Assembly (NCBI GenBank): GCA_965221485.1
Contig: OZ244893.1
Coordinates: forward strand, 3,286,001-3,350,000
Direction: 5' to 3'
Length of the DNA: 64,000 nucleotides
Source: JAJEBT01 sp965221485
GTDB taxonomy: Bacteria > Pseudomonadota > Alphaproteobacteria > MPNO01 > UBA830
Shown: one piece after another, positions 26,078 to 35,130 of the stretch
Position numbering within the stretch: position 1 is the stretch's first letter
How the letters are laid out: each line of letters opens with the position of its first letter
Position numbers and translations under genes: made by a program
The notes under the pieces: generated by a model
The model's input: only the letters and a program-made list of their open reading frames with translations
Database searches by the model: none
What the model was told of the DNA's origin: nothing

Positions 26078-26638
26078 AGTGAAGGGATGGATATAGGCGT
26101 CCGGTTTCGGGCCGTCAACTGCGAGCATGGCGCTTCCGGGTGTGCAGCCGGTCTCCGATATCCGACTTCCACAATCTCGAACGAGCTCTGGGGCAAGATT
26201 GCGCAGGAAAGGCTCGAATTCCGAGTTCCGCAATCATGAAGCAAGTGAACCAAATCCGGAGGAAAATCTCGGGAGAGGTTGCGGACGACCTGTCCCCTAT
26301 CTTTCCGGGGCCTGTGGATGGGCTTGCAAATTGCAGAATACCCGGGATGTGCATGCCTCGGACCTCAAGGCCAGGTGTTTGCTGGCGGGAAACGGTTCGT
26401 TTGCTTGCGCCGTCCCGACTTCGGGCGTCGCGCACCAGAACAGGGCGCACGGGATCGAATCGCGACGGCTTCGGGACGGCCACGCATGTTGGCGGTCAGC
26501 GGTTCCTCCACCCACCCCGCAGGGTCCCTCGGGCGGGTAAAGCCTGATGGCCAACCCGGCTGATGAAGAGGCATTTTACGAAACAAAGTTTCCGATTAAC
26601 CTCTGAGAAAGCAAGATGGCAACATCCAGAGGGTCGGA
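26078..26638. other. Intergenic region between tRNA and GMC gene
   Basis: About 560 bases. It must contain the tRNA promoter (right of 26077) and the promoter of the GMC-VOC-LLM genes. Several overlapping open frames exist in all phases, but none has a domain, a ribosome site or codon use distinguishing it from its alternatives, so no gene is called. Confidence 0.45.
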
Positions 26639-28276
26639 ATGTCAACGGTGAGTTCAGAGTACGACTACATAATCGTGGGCGCCGGGAGTGCCGGCTGTGT
26701 CCTCGCCTACCGGCTGAGCTCGGATCCTGATATCAGGGTCCTGGTGCTGGAAGCGGGAGGACCTGACACCGATCCACTGATTCACATTCCGCTCGGCATG
26801 GGGCGGATGCATGATCGGCGGAGCCATGACTGGGGTTACGACAGTGAACCCGAGCCAGGGCTCAACGGACGTGAAATCGAGGCCATGCGTGGCAAGGTTC
26901 TCGGGGGCTCTTCCTCGATCAACGTAATGGCGTATGTCCGCGGCAATCATGGCGATTATGACCGTTGGGCGCAGAAAGGCGCTCTGGGCTGGTCCCACGC
27001 CGATGTGCTGCCGTATTTTCGGCGTATGGAGACATGGGAAGGCGGTGCCGATCAATGGCGCGGGGGAGACGGGCCGCTCCATGTCCAGCGGGCGCGGTCG
27101 ACGGATCCGCTCTGGGACGCCTGGATCGAAGCCGGAAACGCAATGGGGTTCGGATTCACGGAGGATTACAACGGCGCAAAACAGGATGGTCTGGGCCGCA
27201 GCCAATCAACAATTCATCGTGGCCGCCGCAACAGTGCAGCCCGCGCCTTTCTGCGCCCGGCGGTCAAGCGGCCGAACGTCACGGTCCTGACCGAAGCTCA
27301 CGCGATGCGAATCATGCTCGAAGGTGGCCGTGCGGTCGGAATTGAATATGCACGAAGCGGGGAGACCCGGAAAGCCAGGGCCCTGCGCGAGGTGGTCCTG
27401 GCAGGAGGCGTGTTCAATTCGCCGCAACTTCTGATGCTTTCCGGCATCGGGCCCGCTGATCATCTTCGCGACATGGGTATTGATCCGGTGGTGAACCTGC
27501 CGGGCGTGGGGAAAAACCTGCAGGACCACCTCGCGGTGATGCCGGCGGCCACTCGTCCTGCAGCCGGTCCGTTTCGTGATGTGATGCGCCTTGACCGCAT
27601 GGCGATATCGATGATCCGGGCACACTTTCTTGGAACCGGGCCGGCCACGGTCCTGCCCGGCGGGCTTCACGGGTTCGTCAGGACACGACCGGAACGGGCA
27701 GTGCCGGACATACAGTTTCTGTTCCGGGGGGCACCGCCCCATGCCCATCTGTGGTTTCCGCTGTTGAAAGCACCCTATCTTGATGGCTTCGGCATACGGC
27801 CGGTGTTGCTGCATCCCGAAAGCCGGGGTGAGGTGCTGCTGAGATCCGCCAATCCGATGGAGCCTGTTCGGATCATCCAGAACTTCCTTGCTGTGGAACA
27901 GGATTTGATTACCCTCCGCGAAGGGTTCAAGCTCGCACGTGAGATGTTGCACCAGCCGGAATTGTCGTCGTTTCGCGGCGAGGAGACGGCCCCCGGCCCG
28001 CACGTGGGAACGGACGCCGAAATCGACGCCTGGATCCGGCAGACGACGATTACCGCGCACCACCCGTCCTGTACAGTGGCCATGGGACTGGACGAAACAG
28101 CGGCTCTGGATTCCGAATGTCGGGTTCGCGGCGTAGAGGGCTTGCGTGTGGTCGATGCTTCGGCCATGCCTGACCTCGTGTCAGGAAACATCAATGCCGC
28201 GGTTCTGGTGATTGCCGAAAAAGCGAGCGATCACATTCTGGGCCTCGAACCTCTTCCGCCTGCAAAGGCCGCGTGA
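26639..28276 (+). CDS. GMC-family FAD-dependent oxidoreductase (choline-dehydrogenase-like)
   Basis: 545-residue glucose-methanol-choline flavoprotein oxidising an alcohol with FAD. The FAD motif is VGAGSAGCVLAYRLS from about 13. GMC signature 1 lies around GKVLGGSSSINVMAYVRG and signature 2 around GGVFNSPQLLMLSGIGP, and the catalytic His region is TAHHPSCTVAMG. The C-terminal end has VSGNINAAVLVIAEKASD. The ATG at 26639 has GAGGG just upstream. A VOC gene begins 43 bases later and an LLM gene follows, suggesting one transcript. Choline is not implied, since the family covers many alcohols. Cytoplasmic. Confidence 0.95.
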   Translation: MSTVSSEYDYIIVGAGSAGCVLAYRLSSDPDIRVLVLEAGGPDTDPLIHIPLGMGRMHDRRSHDWGYDSEPEPGLNGREIEAMRGKVLGGSSSINVMAYVRGNHGDYDRWAQKGALGWSHADVLPYFRRMETWEGGADQWRGGDGPLHVQRARSTDPLWDAWIEAGNAMGFGFTEDYNGAKQDGLGRSQSTIHRGRRNSAARAFLRPAVKRPNVTVLTEAHAMRIMLEGGRAVGIEYARSGETRKARALREVVLAGGVFNSPQLLMLSGIGPADHLRDMGIDPVVNLPGVGKNLQDHLAVMPAATRPAAGPFRDVMRLDRMAISMIRAHFLGTGPATVLPGGLHGFVRTRPERAVPDIQFLFRGAPPHAHLWFPLLKAPYLDGFGIRPVLLHPESRGEVLLRSANPMEPVRIIQNFLAVEQDLITLREGFKLAREMLHQPELSSFRGEETAPGPHVGTDAEIDAWIRQTTITAHHPSCTVAMGLDETAALDSECRVRGVEGLRVVDASAMPDLVSGNINAAVLVIAEKASDHILGLEPLPPAKAA

Positions 28277-28319
28277 GAGACTAAGATCCGCAACACAGGA
28301 CAGGAGCAGGGAGAAGGAG

Positions 28320-29540
28320 ATGACTGAAGAAAGGTATGAGGTTGGAGGACTGTGTCTGGAACGGCCGTTCAAGATACGCCGCCTGGGTCATTTCGGATTC
28401 TATTCCCGGGACATGGAAGCGTCGTTGACATTTTATCGCGATCTTCTCGGGTTTCAGGTTACGGACACCCTTGATTTTGGTCCGAGAGCCAGGGATCCGG
28501 GCGATGTCGCAGGGCTTGGCGATACGCGCGGTTATTTCATGCGCTACGGAACCGACCATCACGCGTTCGTTCTGTTCCCGTATCGGGTGCGCAAGGCCAT
28601 CGACTACAACCAGACGATGGCAGAGGGAGCAACGACGAACCAGATCACCTGGCAGGTCGGCAGCCTGCGCGAGGTTCGCGCGGCGACCGACTGGTTCACG
28701 GAAACCGGGATCCGCTATGGAAGGACCGGACGGGATCTGCCCGGTTCGAACTGGCATGTTTATCCCGAAGATCCGGAAGGCCGGGTGAACGAGCTTTATT
28801 ACGGAATCGAACAGATCGGATGGGATGGTCTTTCGAAACCGGCAGACATGTATGATCGGGATTTCCGGGAAGCGCCGGAAGTGCCCTACATGCGGGAGGC
28901 TGAGGAAGTCCGGCTTGCGCGGGAGCGAGGTGTGGATCTCACAAAGGGGATCAATTCCCTGGAACTGGGGCCGGCCCCGTTTGATGTCGGCGGCGTCATG
29001 CTGCCGCGTCCGTTCAAGATAACCGGCATCGGACCGGTGCGCCTGTTCGCGGAAAGGATGGCGGAAACGGTGGCCTTCTACCAGGACCGGTTGGGGCTCC
29101 GGTTGACGGAGACCGTGACCTGGAACGGCCTTGACTGTCATTTCCTTCGCTGCGGCACGGAACATCATTCTATCGCCCTCTATCCGCTGGCGCTGCGCAG
29201 GGAACTGGGTCTGTCAGAGTGGTCGACCTGTTTTTCCTTTGGCGTTCGCGTCAATGACTACAGCCAGCTCCGGAGTGCGGTTGACTTCTTGCGGGACCAG
29301 GGACGGGATGTTCGCACCTTGCCGCCCGAGCTGTTTCCCGGGATCGACTACTCGGCCTTTGTGGCGGATCCTGACGGGCATCTGGTGCAAATTTACTATT
29401 ACATGGAACAGATCGGCTGGGACGGCCAGCCATGTCCTCCGGAGCGCCGGCGGGTTGTGGATAACGATCGCTGGCCTGATGTTCTGGAGCCCCGTGCCGA
29501 CAGCTTTACGGGTGAACAGTTCATGGGACCGTGGGGATAG
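28320..29540 (+). CDS. Two-domain VOC protein (extradiol-dioxygenase-like)
   Basis: 406-residue protein with two vicinal-oxygen-chelate modules, about 15-170 and 235-390. Each repeats the pattern MEASLTFYRDLLGF / MAETVAFYQDRLGL, then a GTDHHAFVLFP / GTEHHSIALYP segment, and ends in YGIEQIGWDG / YYMEQIGWDG. The HH pairs and the E of the closing strand are the expected metal ligands, as in type I extradiol dioxygenases. The start at 28320 has GGGAGAAGGAG immediately upstream. Ring cleavage is a plausible role but only a family-level inference. It sits between the GMC and LLM genes. Confidence 0.88.
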   Translation: MTEERYEVGGLCLERPFKIRRLGHFGFYSRDMEASLTFYRDLLGFQVTDTLDFGPRARDPGDVAGLGDTRGYFMRYGTDHHAFVLFPYRVRKAIDYNQTMAEGATTNQITWQVGSLREVRAATDWFTETGIRYGRTGRDLPGSNWHVYPEDPEGRVNELYYGIEQIGWDGLSKPADMYDRDFREAPEVPYMREAEEVRLARERGVDLTKGINSLELGPAPFDVGGVMLPRPFKITGIGPVRLFAERMAETVAFYQDRLGLRLTETVTWNGLDCHFLRCGTEHHSIALYPLALRRELGLSEWSTCFSFGVRVNDYSQLRSAVDFLRDQGRDVRTLPPELFPGIDYSAFVADPDGHLVQIYYYMEQIGWDGQPCPPERRRVVDNDRWPDVLEPRADSFTGEQFMGPWG

Positions 29541-29616
29541 GCCGCCGGTGCCTCCCCGGCTCTGCCCGAGATTGTGACATGCGGCTGCGCCGGTCGCTGC
29601 CTGAACAGGAGTGATG

Positions 29617-30762
29617 ATGAAATTCTCTTTTTTCATGATGCCGGTGCACCATCCGTCAGAGAATCCAACGCTTGCCTTTCATCGTGACATTGACTTGATA
29701 CCCTTCGTAGAGGCGCTGGATTACGACGGCTTCTATATCGGTGAGCATCATTCCGGTGGTTGGGAAACCATGCCGGCTCCCGAGATGGCGCTGTCCATGG
29801 CTGCGGCTCGCACCAGCCGGATTGAGCTGGGAACATCGGTGATCAACCTGCCGTTTCATCATCCGTTTCACGTGGCCGAGCGAATAGCGTTTCTGGATCA
29901 CCTGACACATGGCCGGGCTTTGCTCGGGATCGGTCCGAGCAATCTGGTGACGGACAAGCGACTGTTCCGGCTGGACAATGATCGCTTGTATCCGATGATG
30001 GCAGAAGCCGCCGACATTATCGTTCGCCTTTTGGAATCCGAGGAACCATTCAGTCACGACGGCGCGTTCTGGTCCTTCGAAGAAATGAGACTGCAACTTC
30101 GCTCCTACCGGCAACCGCGCCTTCCCCTGGCATTGCCGACGACGGGGAGCGCGGGCAATCTGGATCTGGCTGCGCGGCACGGCATGCAGCTCTGGTCGCC
30201 GTGTGGACGCAACCGTCCCGGCGGCGGCAGTTTTGTTTCGTTCTGGCAGGACTTTGAGGCGGCCTGTGAGCGGCATGATCGCGTGGCCAATCGGGATGAC
30301 TGGAGTCTGGTCACATCGTTTTATCTGGCCCCCACGCGAAAGGAAGCCTGGGCGGATGTGTCCGAGGGAATACTGCGGGAGACCGAATATTTCTCCTCGA
30401 TCGGGCTCAAGCAGTTGTACGAAGCCTATCCGGGCCAGCCGTTGACGGAGTTCACGCCACAGTCCTGTGCGGACCGGCGGGACTGGTGCATTGGCACACC
30501 CGATGATGCCATTCAGTGGATCGAGGACAAGCTCGACGAGAACGGACCGTTTGGCGGGGTCCTGTTGACGACACATGAGTGGGCAGCTTCGGACAGGCTC
30601 CGACGGTCTCTCGAACTGTTCGCGCGCTATGTCATGCCACGGTTCCGGCGGAGTAATGCGACATACCTTGATGAGTGGCGCAACATCCAGGCCGCGGTCG
30701 ACCGGTGTGGCGGGGTCTCGGTCGGGGCTGATGGCCGGCGTTCAAACCTGGTGGCGGGATAG
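29617..30762 (+). CDS. LLM-class flavin-dependent oxidoreductase (limonene-monooxygenase-like)
   Basis: 381-residue luciferase-like flavin monooxygenase. The family pattern is MKFSFFMMPVHHP at the start, FYIGEHHSGGWE near 45-56, TRIELGTSVINLP-type strand, and HGRALLGIGPSNL. Three starts are possible (GTG 29611, ATG 29614, ATG 29617); AGGAG ends at 29610, so 29617 has the best spacing. It is related to but distinct from the LLM protein at 4724-5896. As last gene after GMC and VOC genes it may catalyse an oxygenation step in the same pathway. No flavin reductase is adjacent. Confidence 0.92.
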   Translation: MKFSFFMMPVHHPSENPTLAFHRDIDLIPFVEALDYDGFYIGEHHSGGWETMPAPEMALSMAAARTSRIELGTSVINLPFHHPFHVAERIAFLDHLTHGRALLGIGPSNLVTDKRLFRLDNDRLYPMMAEAADIIVRLLESEEPFSHDGAFWSFEEMRLQLRSYRQPRLPLALPTTGSAGNLDLAARHGMQLWSPCGRNRPGGGSFVSFWQDFEAACERHDRVANRDDWSLVTSFYLAPTRKEAWADVSEGILRETEYFSSIGLKQLYEAYPGQPLTEFTPQSCADRRDWCIGTPDDAIQWIEDKLDENGPFGGVLLTTHEWAASDRLRRSLELFARYVMPRFRRSNATYLDEWRNIQAAVDRCGGVSVGADGRRSNLVAG

Positions 30763-30873
30763 GGCCGATCTGCCATCGCTGGCGGCGGGATGCCGATGGA
30801 GTCTTCCGGGTTCGGGGTTTTCGGCGGCCGCAGGAGCGGGGATCAGCAATGGACCCGTATGGGCAGCTTTCTG

Positions 30874-32370
30874 TCAGGTTGCGGAAAACTGCCCGTGGAA
30901 ACCCAGTGGCAGGGGATATGGCAACCAGGCCCGTGCAACGGGGCCGTCAGATATCCTGCGGGCGTCGAACACGGCGACGCCGGTCTTCCCCATCTCGTGC
31001 GCAAGAAAGGTGCCCAGCAACCAACCGTCATCTTCCGCCCGGCCGTCCGGGAAGGGAACGAAGATGTGCTCTTCGGCAATGATTCCCTTGCCGTAATCGA
31101 ACAGATCGGTGACATCGCGCTCAAGGTCTTTCTTCATAACTGTGCGCAACAACCAGTCGGGGTGTCCGGCAGACCCCAGCATGTAGACGAAGCGATTACG
31201 TCTCCCGGTCAGCTGTTCCGCAATCCGGGGAAATTCTGCAGGCCGACCCGAGTCTTCGACAACGGTTCGACCATCGGGATGAAGCGCGACCCTGGTATAA
31301 CGAGGCGTGCCGCCGAATGTGATCTTCCCGTTCATCACGTCACGCATTGTCACCTCGACAAGTGACGAATCCGGAGCCGGGCAATAGTCGAACCGAAGCG
31401 TTCCGTCTGCCTCCTCCCAACCGTTGCCGTGATGAAAACCGAAGCCTGCCTCGAGCTGGACCCAGCGGCGAACACCGAAGTCGCTCTTCGAGACGATCAG
31501 GACCCGTGAGCCGATTTCGGGACGCCAGGCATGGGAGTCGAGGAAGGTAGGACCCTGCCCCTGCTCATGAACGAAGGGCGGGATCACGAGGATCAGGTGC
31601 CGATCTGTCACAACGAAATCATGGACCATTCCCATCGGAGCGACAGGAACGGCCGCCGCCTTCACGACGCGGCCGTTGGCCGCGATGTGATAGAGCACGA
31701 TCATCGGTTTCGGACCGATCACGCTGCCGAAGGCCCAGAGTGTGCCATCTGCCTCGACCTTGGGGTGGGCCGTAAAGGGCACCCCCTTCAGGCGTGAACT
31801 CCACGACTTGAAAGCTTTCCAGCTCAGGGATTCGGGGTCAACCAGGCTCGGTGAGCCGCCCTCCCACAAGGCCAGAAGTTCTCCCTGGAAATCCAGCAAG
31901 GACGTATTGGCCGTATTCATGTCATCGGGGCGCCGCACCGGCGCGGGATCCGGCACATGGGTGGCCATGGTCGGATAGAGCCGCCGGCCTGCCGCGTCTT
32001 CCTTGCTCAGCTTTGGCGTCCTCATCATGCGGCCTCGATGTCTGACACCGCGATCATCGAACCGGAATTCCTGGATCATGCCGTCGCCATCGAACCAGTG
32101 GTTGTAGCGCATCCCGAACCTGTCGTGGCCGGCAGGACCATTTCGCCTGAAGATCCCCCGAAGCCCGTCCGGAATCCGGTTCTCAATGACCAGCTGCGGG
32201 CAATCCATGTGGTCTGATGGTGGCGTTTCCCAGCCGATCAGCCGGGAGTCGTGATGGTTGGTGTCCAACCGTCCTCTGTCCGCCGCATCAGCCCGCACTC
32301 TCCCGGTACTTGCAAGGGACACCAAGCCGGCGGCAGCGGAGCTGCCGAGAAACTGTCTGCGATCAAGCAT
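30874..32370 (-). CDS. Carotenoid-oxygenase-family protein with Tat-like leader
   Basis: 498-residue RPE65/carotenoid cleavage dioxygenase family protein. The four iron-binding His are visible at 202 (FTAHPK), 250 (MVHDFV), 313 (GFHHGN) and 492 (LGFHGQ). The N terminus MLDRRQFLGSSAAAGLVSL is a short twin-arginine signal, implying export of a folded iron protein, uncommon for this family. The start has GGAGG overlapping the TAG of the upstream DUF2141 gene, so translation is probably coupled. Family substrates include carotenoids, stilbenes and lignin-derived phenolics; which applies is unknown. Confidence 0.92.
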   Translation of the reverse strand: MLDRRQFLGSSAAAGLVSLASTGRVRADAADRGRLDTNHHDSRLIGWETPPSDHMDCPQLVIENRIPDGLRGIFRRNGPAGHDRFGMRYNHWFDGDGMIQEFRFDDRGVRHRGRMMRTPKLSKEDAAGRRLYPTMATHVPDPAPVRRPDDMNTANTSLLDFQGELLALWEGGSPSLVDPESLSWKAFKSWSSRLKGVPFTAHPKVEADGTLWAFGSVIGPKPMIVLYHIAANGRVVKAAAVPVAPMGMVHDFVVTDRHLILVIPPFVHEQGQGPTFLDSHAWRPEIGSRVLIVSKSDFGVRRWVQLEAGFGFHHGNGWEEADGTLRFDYCPAPDSSLVEVTMRDVMNGKITFGGTPRYTRVALHPDGRTVVEDSGRPAEFPRIAEQLTGRRNRFVYMLGSAGHPDWLLRTVMKKDLERDVTDLFDYGKGIIAEEHIFVPFPDGRAEDDGWLLGTFLAHEMGKTGVAVFDARRISDGPVARAWLPYPLPLGFHGQFSAT

Positions 32371-32378
32371 GACGCCTC

Positions 32379-32816
32379 CTAATACACAAGAACCATCTTG
32401 GTTGTGGATTGTCCGCCGTCAACGGCGACGGCCGCGGCTTCGAAACCGGGTGGACCCTGGAACCCGACAGCATCGTTGGAGAAGCCATAACCTTCGATGG
32501 GAAGGCCCATCATATTGCGGTCGATTTCCCCGTTGTTGTTCTCGTCGTGGAATGCCGTAACGGCATAACGGCCTTCGGGCAAATCCCTGAATACGACGCG
32601 CAGTTGACCGGAACGGGCCGGACTCGAGGTCCCGGTAATGATGCCGCCCCTGTCAGGAAACCTGATACCGGCCTTCCGGTGATGAACACCGACAAGGATC
32701 TGTCCTTCATTCGAACGGATGCCCTCGATCTCGACAATGAGTTCTCCTCCGGCGGCAGGAAGGGCCAGGAGCCCGAGGATGGTTGCCGGCAACAACACTC
32801 TTGCAAAACGATTCAC
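32379..32816 (-). CDS. DUF2141-family secreted protein
   Basis: 145-residue protein with a signal peptide (VNRFARVLLPATILGLLALPAAG, residues 1-23) and the DUF2141 beta-sandwich: ELIVEIEGIRSNEGQILVGV, the FHDENNNGEIDRN loop, and IEGYGFSNDAVG. The D-N-N-G-E-D loop resembles a calcium-binding turn. The GTG start at 32816 follows GGAGATG, and the reading frame upstream is not conserved. The stop codon TAG forms part of the ribosome site of the exported carotenoid-oxygenase-family gene, so both gene products likely work in the periplasm. The function of DUF2141 is unknown. Confidence 0.85.
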   Translation of the reverse strand: MNRFARVLLPATILGLLALPAAGGELIVEIEGIRSNEGQILVGVHHRKAGIRFPDRGGIITGTSSPARSGQLRVVFRDLPEGRYAVTAFHDENNNGEIDRNMMGLPIEGYGFSNDAVGFQGPPGFEAAAVAVDGGQSTTKMVLVY

Positions 32817-32885
32817 GATGCATCTCCATGTCTCGGCTGTTAGGATGGCTGCCAGCCGGGCAGCCGCTCGTTGGGGATATGATCC

Positions 32886-33758
32886 ATGGTCCGAGAGATC
32901 AGGGTCAATTCTGATTTCGTGGATGGCAGAGTTTCTTCGCGAATGATCGCCGATATGCAATTCGCGTTTCGTGAATGGATGCACAGCCGACGCATGCAGC
33001 GCCATGCTGTGGCGATTCTTGTGACCATTGCCGTATTTGCCTATCTCGGCCCTTTCGGAACCGCCACCCGCCTCGACGTCATCGAACGGGTCATCTACTG
33101 GGGAGTTAATATCGGGGTCAACTGGGGAATTGCCCTGGGCGTGGTTCCGGCCGTGGTCCGCTTTCTGAAGCGGGCGGGTATCGCGCGCCGCACCGGGTTC
33201 GTCATCGGTGCCCTTGCATCCGCTGTTCCCGGTACGGGCATCGTCGTTGTGCTTGAATGGTGGATCAATAACGTATCGATATCCCTGCCCTTTCTGGGCT
33301 ATCTGTATTCCTGTGTCGCGGTCGTTTACGTTGTTCTGGCCTTCCTCGCGATCCAGCTGATCGAGGTGCCGCTGGAGCAGCACCCGGATGGCGGGGAGCC
33401 GGCTTCGGAATCCGACGGGATTGCTGAACACTCGGCCCCGCATTCCGCTGCGCCGTTTCTTTCGCGTCTCCCTTCTCATCTGGGCAGCGATCTGCATCAC
33501 CTTCGCATGCAGGACCACTATGTCGAGGCGCACACCGGGAAGGGAAGTGAACTGATTCTGCTCAGGTTCCGCGACGCGTTGCGAGAGGTCGAGGGGCTGG
33601 ACGGCTTGCAAGTTCACCGGTCTCACTGGGTTGCCCGGACCGCTGTCGTCCGCTCGTACCGTCGAAAGGGTCGCGTTTTTCTCGAACTCGGAAACGGCAG
33701 CGAGGTCCCCGTCAGCCGCTCTTTCGTCCCAGTGTTGGCCGAAAGGGGCTGGATTTGA
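32886..33758 (+). CDS. Membrane-anchored LytTR DNA-binding regulator
   Basis: 290-residue regulator. Four hydrophobic segments lie at about 41-58, 70-92, 106-124 and 134-160, followed by a low-complexity linker (165-190) and a C-terminal LytTR domain (about 190-288; HHLRMQDHYVEAHT, DGLQVHRSHWVAR, VPVSRSF). This membrane-plus-LytTR layout resembles the CopG/LytTR single-component regulators that bind DNA while in the membrane. It diverges from the DUF2141/carotenoid-oxygenase pair and is the obvious candidate regulator for it. An alternative start is Met20 (32943). The 3' end overlaps the LivM gene by 47 bases. Confidence 0.88.
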   Translation: MVREIRVNSDFVDGRVSSRMIADMQFAFREWMHSRRMQRHAVAILVTIAVFAYLGPFGTATRLDVIERVIYWGVNIGVNWGIALGVVPAVVRFLKRAGIARRTGFVIGALASAVPGTGIVVVLEWWINNVSISLPFLGYLYSCVAVVYVVLAFLAIQLIEVPLEQHPDGGEPASESDGIAEHSAPHSAAPFLSRLPSHLGSDLHHLRMQDHYVEAHTGKGSELILLRFRDALREVEGLDGLQVHRSHWVARTAVVRSYRRKGRVFLELGNGSEVPVSRSFVPVLAERGWI

Positions 33759-35130
33759 CGCGCGTCTGACGCCTGATGATCTCGGGAACGAGGCCGCGCG
33801 GACTGAACCTCATCACAACCAGCAGAATCATTCCCATCAGTATAGGGCGCATATGAGCCGACGCATCGATCAGGTGCTCACGAACAGGACTGTCCGCGGC
33901 CATTGGAGCCGTGACGGCCTGAAGAAGCCAGAGACCTGCAGGTTCTGCCTCAATCCAGACAAACCAGATCAGGAAACCGCCCAGAATCGCGCCGAGATTG
34001 TTTCCGGATCCTCCCACAATCACCATCACCCAGATCAGGAACGTAAAACGCAGGGGATTATAGGTGCTTGGCGTGAATTGTCCGTCAAGTGTAACCAGCA
34101 TCGCGCCGGCAATACCGACCACAGCCGAACCCAGAACGAAGACCTGTCGATGACGGCGCACCACATCCTTGCCCAGTGACTGGGCAGCTTCTTCGTTGTC
34201 GCGTATGGCTCGCATCATCCGGCCCCATGGTGAGCGCAGCGCACGTTCGCTCAGAACCAGTATCACGAGAAGCACGCAAGCGAACAATCCGGCGTAACAC
34301 AGCTTGACGAAGACACTGGATGCGGAGATTACGAGATCACGCAGAGCCGCGGTGAGCTCCGGTTGTGCAAGAGCCGACAAGCGATCCGCGTGGAGCGAGG
34401 CCACCATGTCCACAAACCACGGGGCAGTTTGCAGGTCGACCTCGTAGGGAACCGGCCGGTCCAGCCCTGTGACATTCTTGACGCCCCGGGCGAGCCAATC
34501 CTCGTTTTTCAGGACGGCGATGACGATTTCGGCGATGCCAAGCGTGGCAATGGCCAGATAATCGGATCGCAGACCGAGCGCGATCTTTCCGATAACCCAG
34601 GCAATTCCTGCTGCAAACAGTCCGGCGATGGCCCAGGACAGGATCACGGGAAGGCCCAGGCCTCCGATATAGCCGGTTGCCGACGGATCGATCGCCTCAA
34701 TGGCTTCGACAGCGGGGTCGAAGAACCATCCGGTTGCAAGAAAGCCTCCCGCTATCACGACCAGAATGGACGTCATTCGTCTGCGCCCCGGAGGGACCAG
34801 ACGTCGCACCAGCCAGACGAGACCTCCGGTCAGGCAAGCAGCGGCGAGGGCCAGGAGAAGCCCGGGTCCGCCGGCGGCGAGCGCGGCCGGAATCAGCGGT
34901 TTGGACACCAGAACCGCGGCGAGACCTCCCAGAGCGGCAAAGGCCATGATCCCTACGTTGAAGAGGCCAGCATATCCCCATTGTATGTTGACGCCGATCG
35001 CCATGACTGCGGAAATCAGGCACAAATTGAGGATACCCAGGGTCACCGACCAGGACTGACCGAACCCGATCGCAGCCAGGGCAGCGATCATGGCGGAGAA
35101 ACCGATGATGGCGCGCCAGTGGCCGTTCAA
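33712..35130 (-). CDS. livM: Branched-chain amino acid ABC permease LivM-type
   Basis: 472-residue permease with many hydrophobic segments. Family blocks are AIGVNIQWGYAGLFNVG, SDYLAIATLGIAEIVIAV, GRMMRAIRDNEEAAQSLGKDV and VMVIVGGSGNNLGAILGG. It is longer than typical LivM (about 320-420) through a central insertion around 230-280. The TTG start overlaps the LivH TGA as TTGA and has GGGGG eight bases before it; a GTG at 35166 would overlap LivH by 40 bases with no ribosome site. The C terminus overlaps the convergent LytTR gene by 47 bases. Last gene of the LivK-G-F-H-M operon. Confidence 0.85.
   Translation of the reverse strand: MNGHWRAIIGFSAMIAALAAIGFGQSWSVTLGILNLCLISAVMAIGVNIQWGYAGLFNVGIMAFAALGGLAAVLVSKPLIPAALAAGGPGLLLALAAACLTGGLVWLVRRLVPPGRRRMTSILVVIAGGFLATGWFFDPAVEAIEAIDPSATGYIGGLGLPVILSWAIAGLFAAGIAWVIGKIALGLRSDYLAIATLGIAEIVIAVLKNEDWLARGVKNVTGLDRPVPYEVDLQTAPWFVDMVASLHADRLSALAQPELTAALRDLVISASSVFVKLCYAGLFACVLLVILVLSERALRSPWGRMMRAIRDNEEAAQSLGKDVVRRHRQVFVLGSAVVGIAGAMLVTLDGQFTPSTYNPLRFTFLIWVMVIVGGSGNNLGAILGGFLIWFVWIEAEPAGLWLLQAVTAPMAADSPVREHLIDASAHMRPILMGMILLVVMRFSPRGLVPEIIRRQTRVKSSPFRPTLGRKSG

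Noticed and set aside
26127..26563. Overlapping small open frames next to the tRNA
   Set aside because: Three plus-strand phases and two minus-strand phases are open at once, which indicates noncoding GC-rich sequence.
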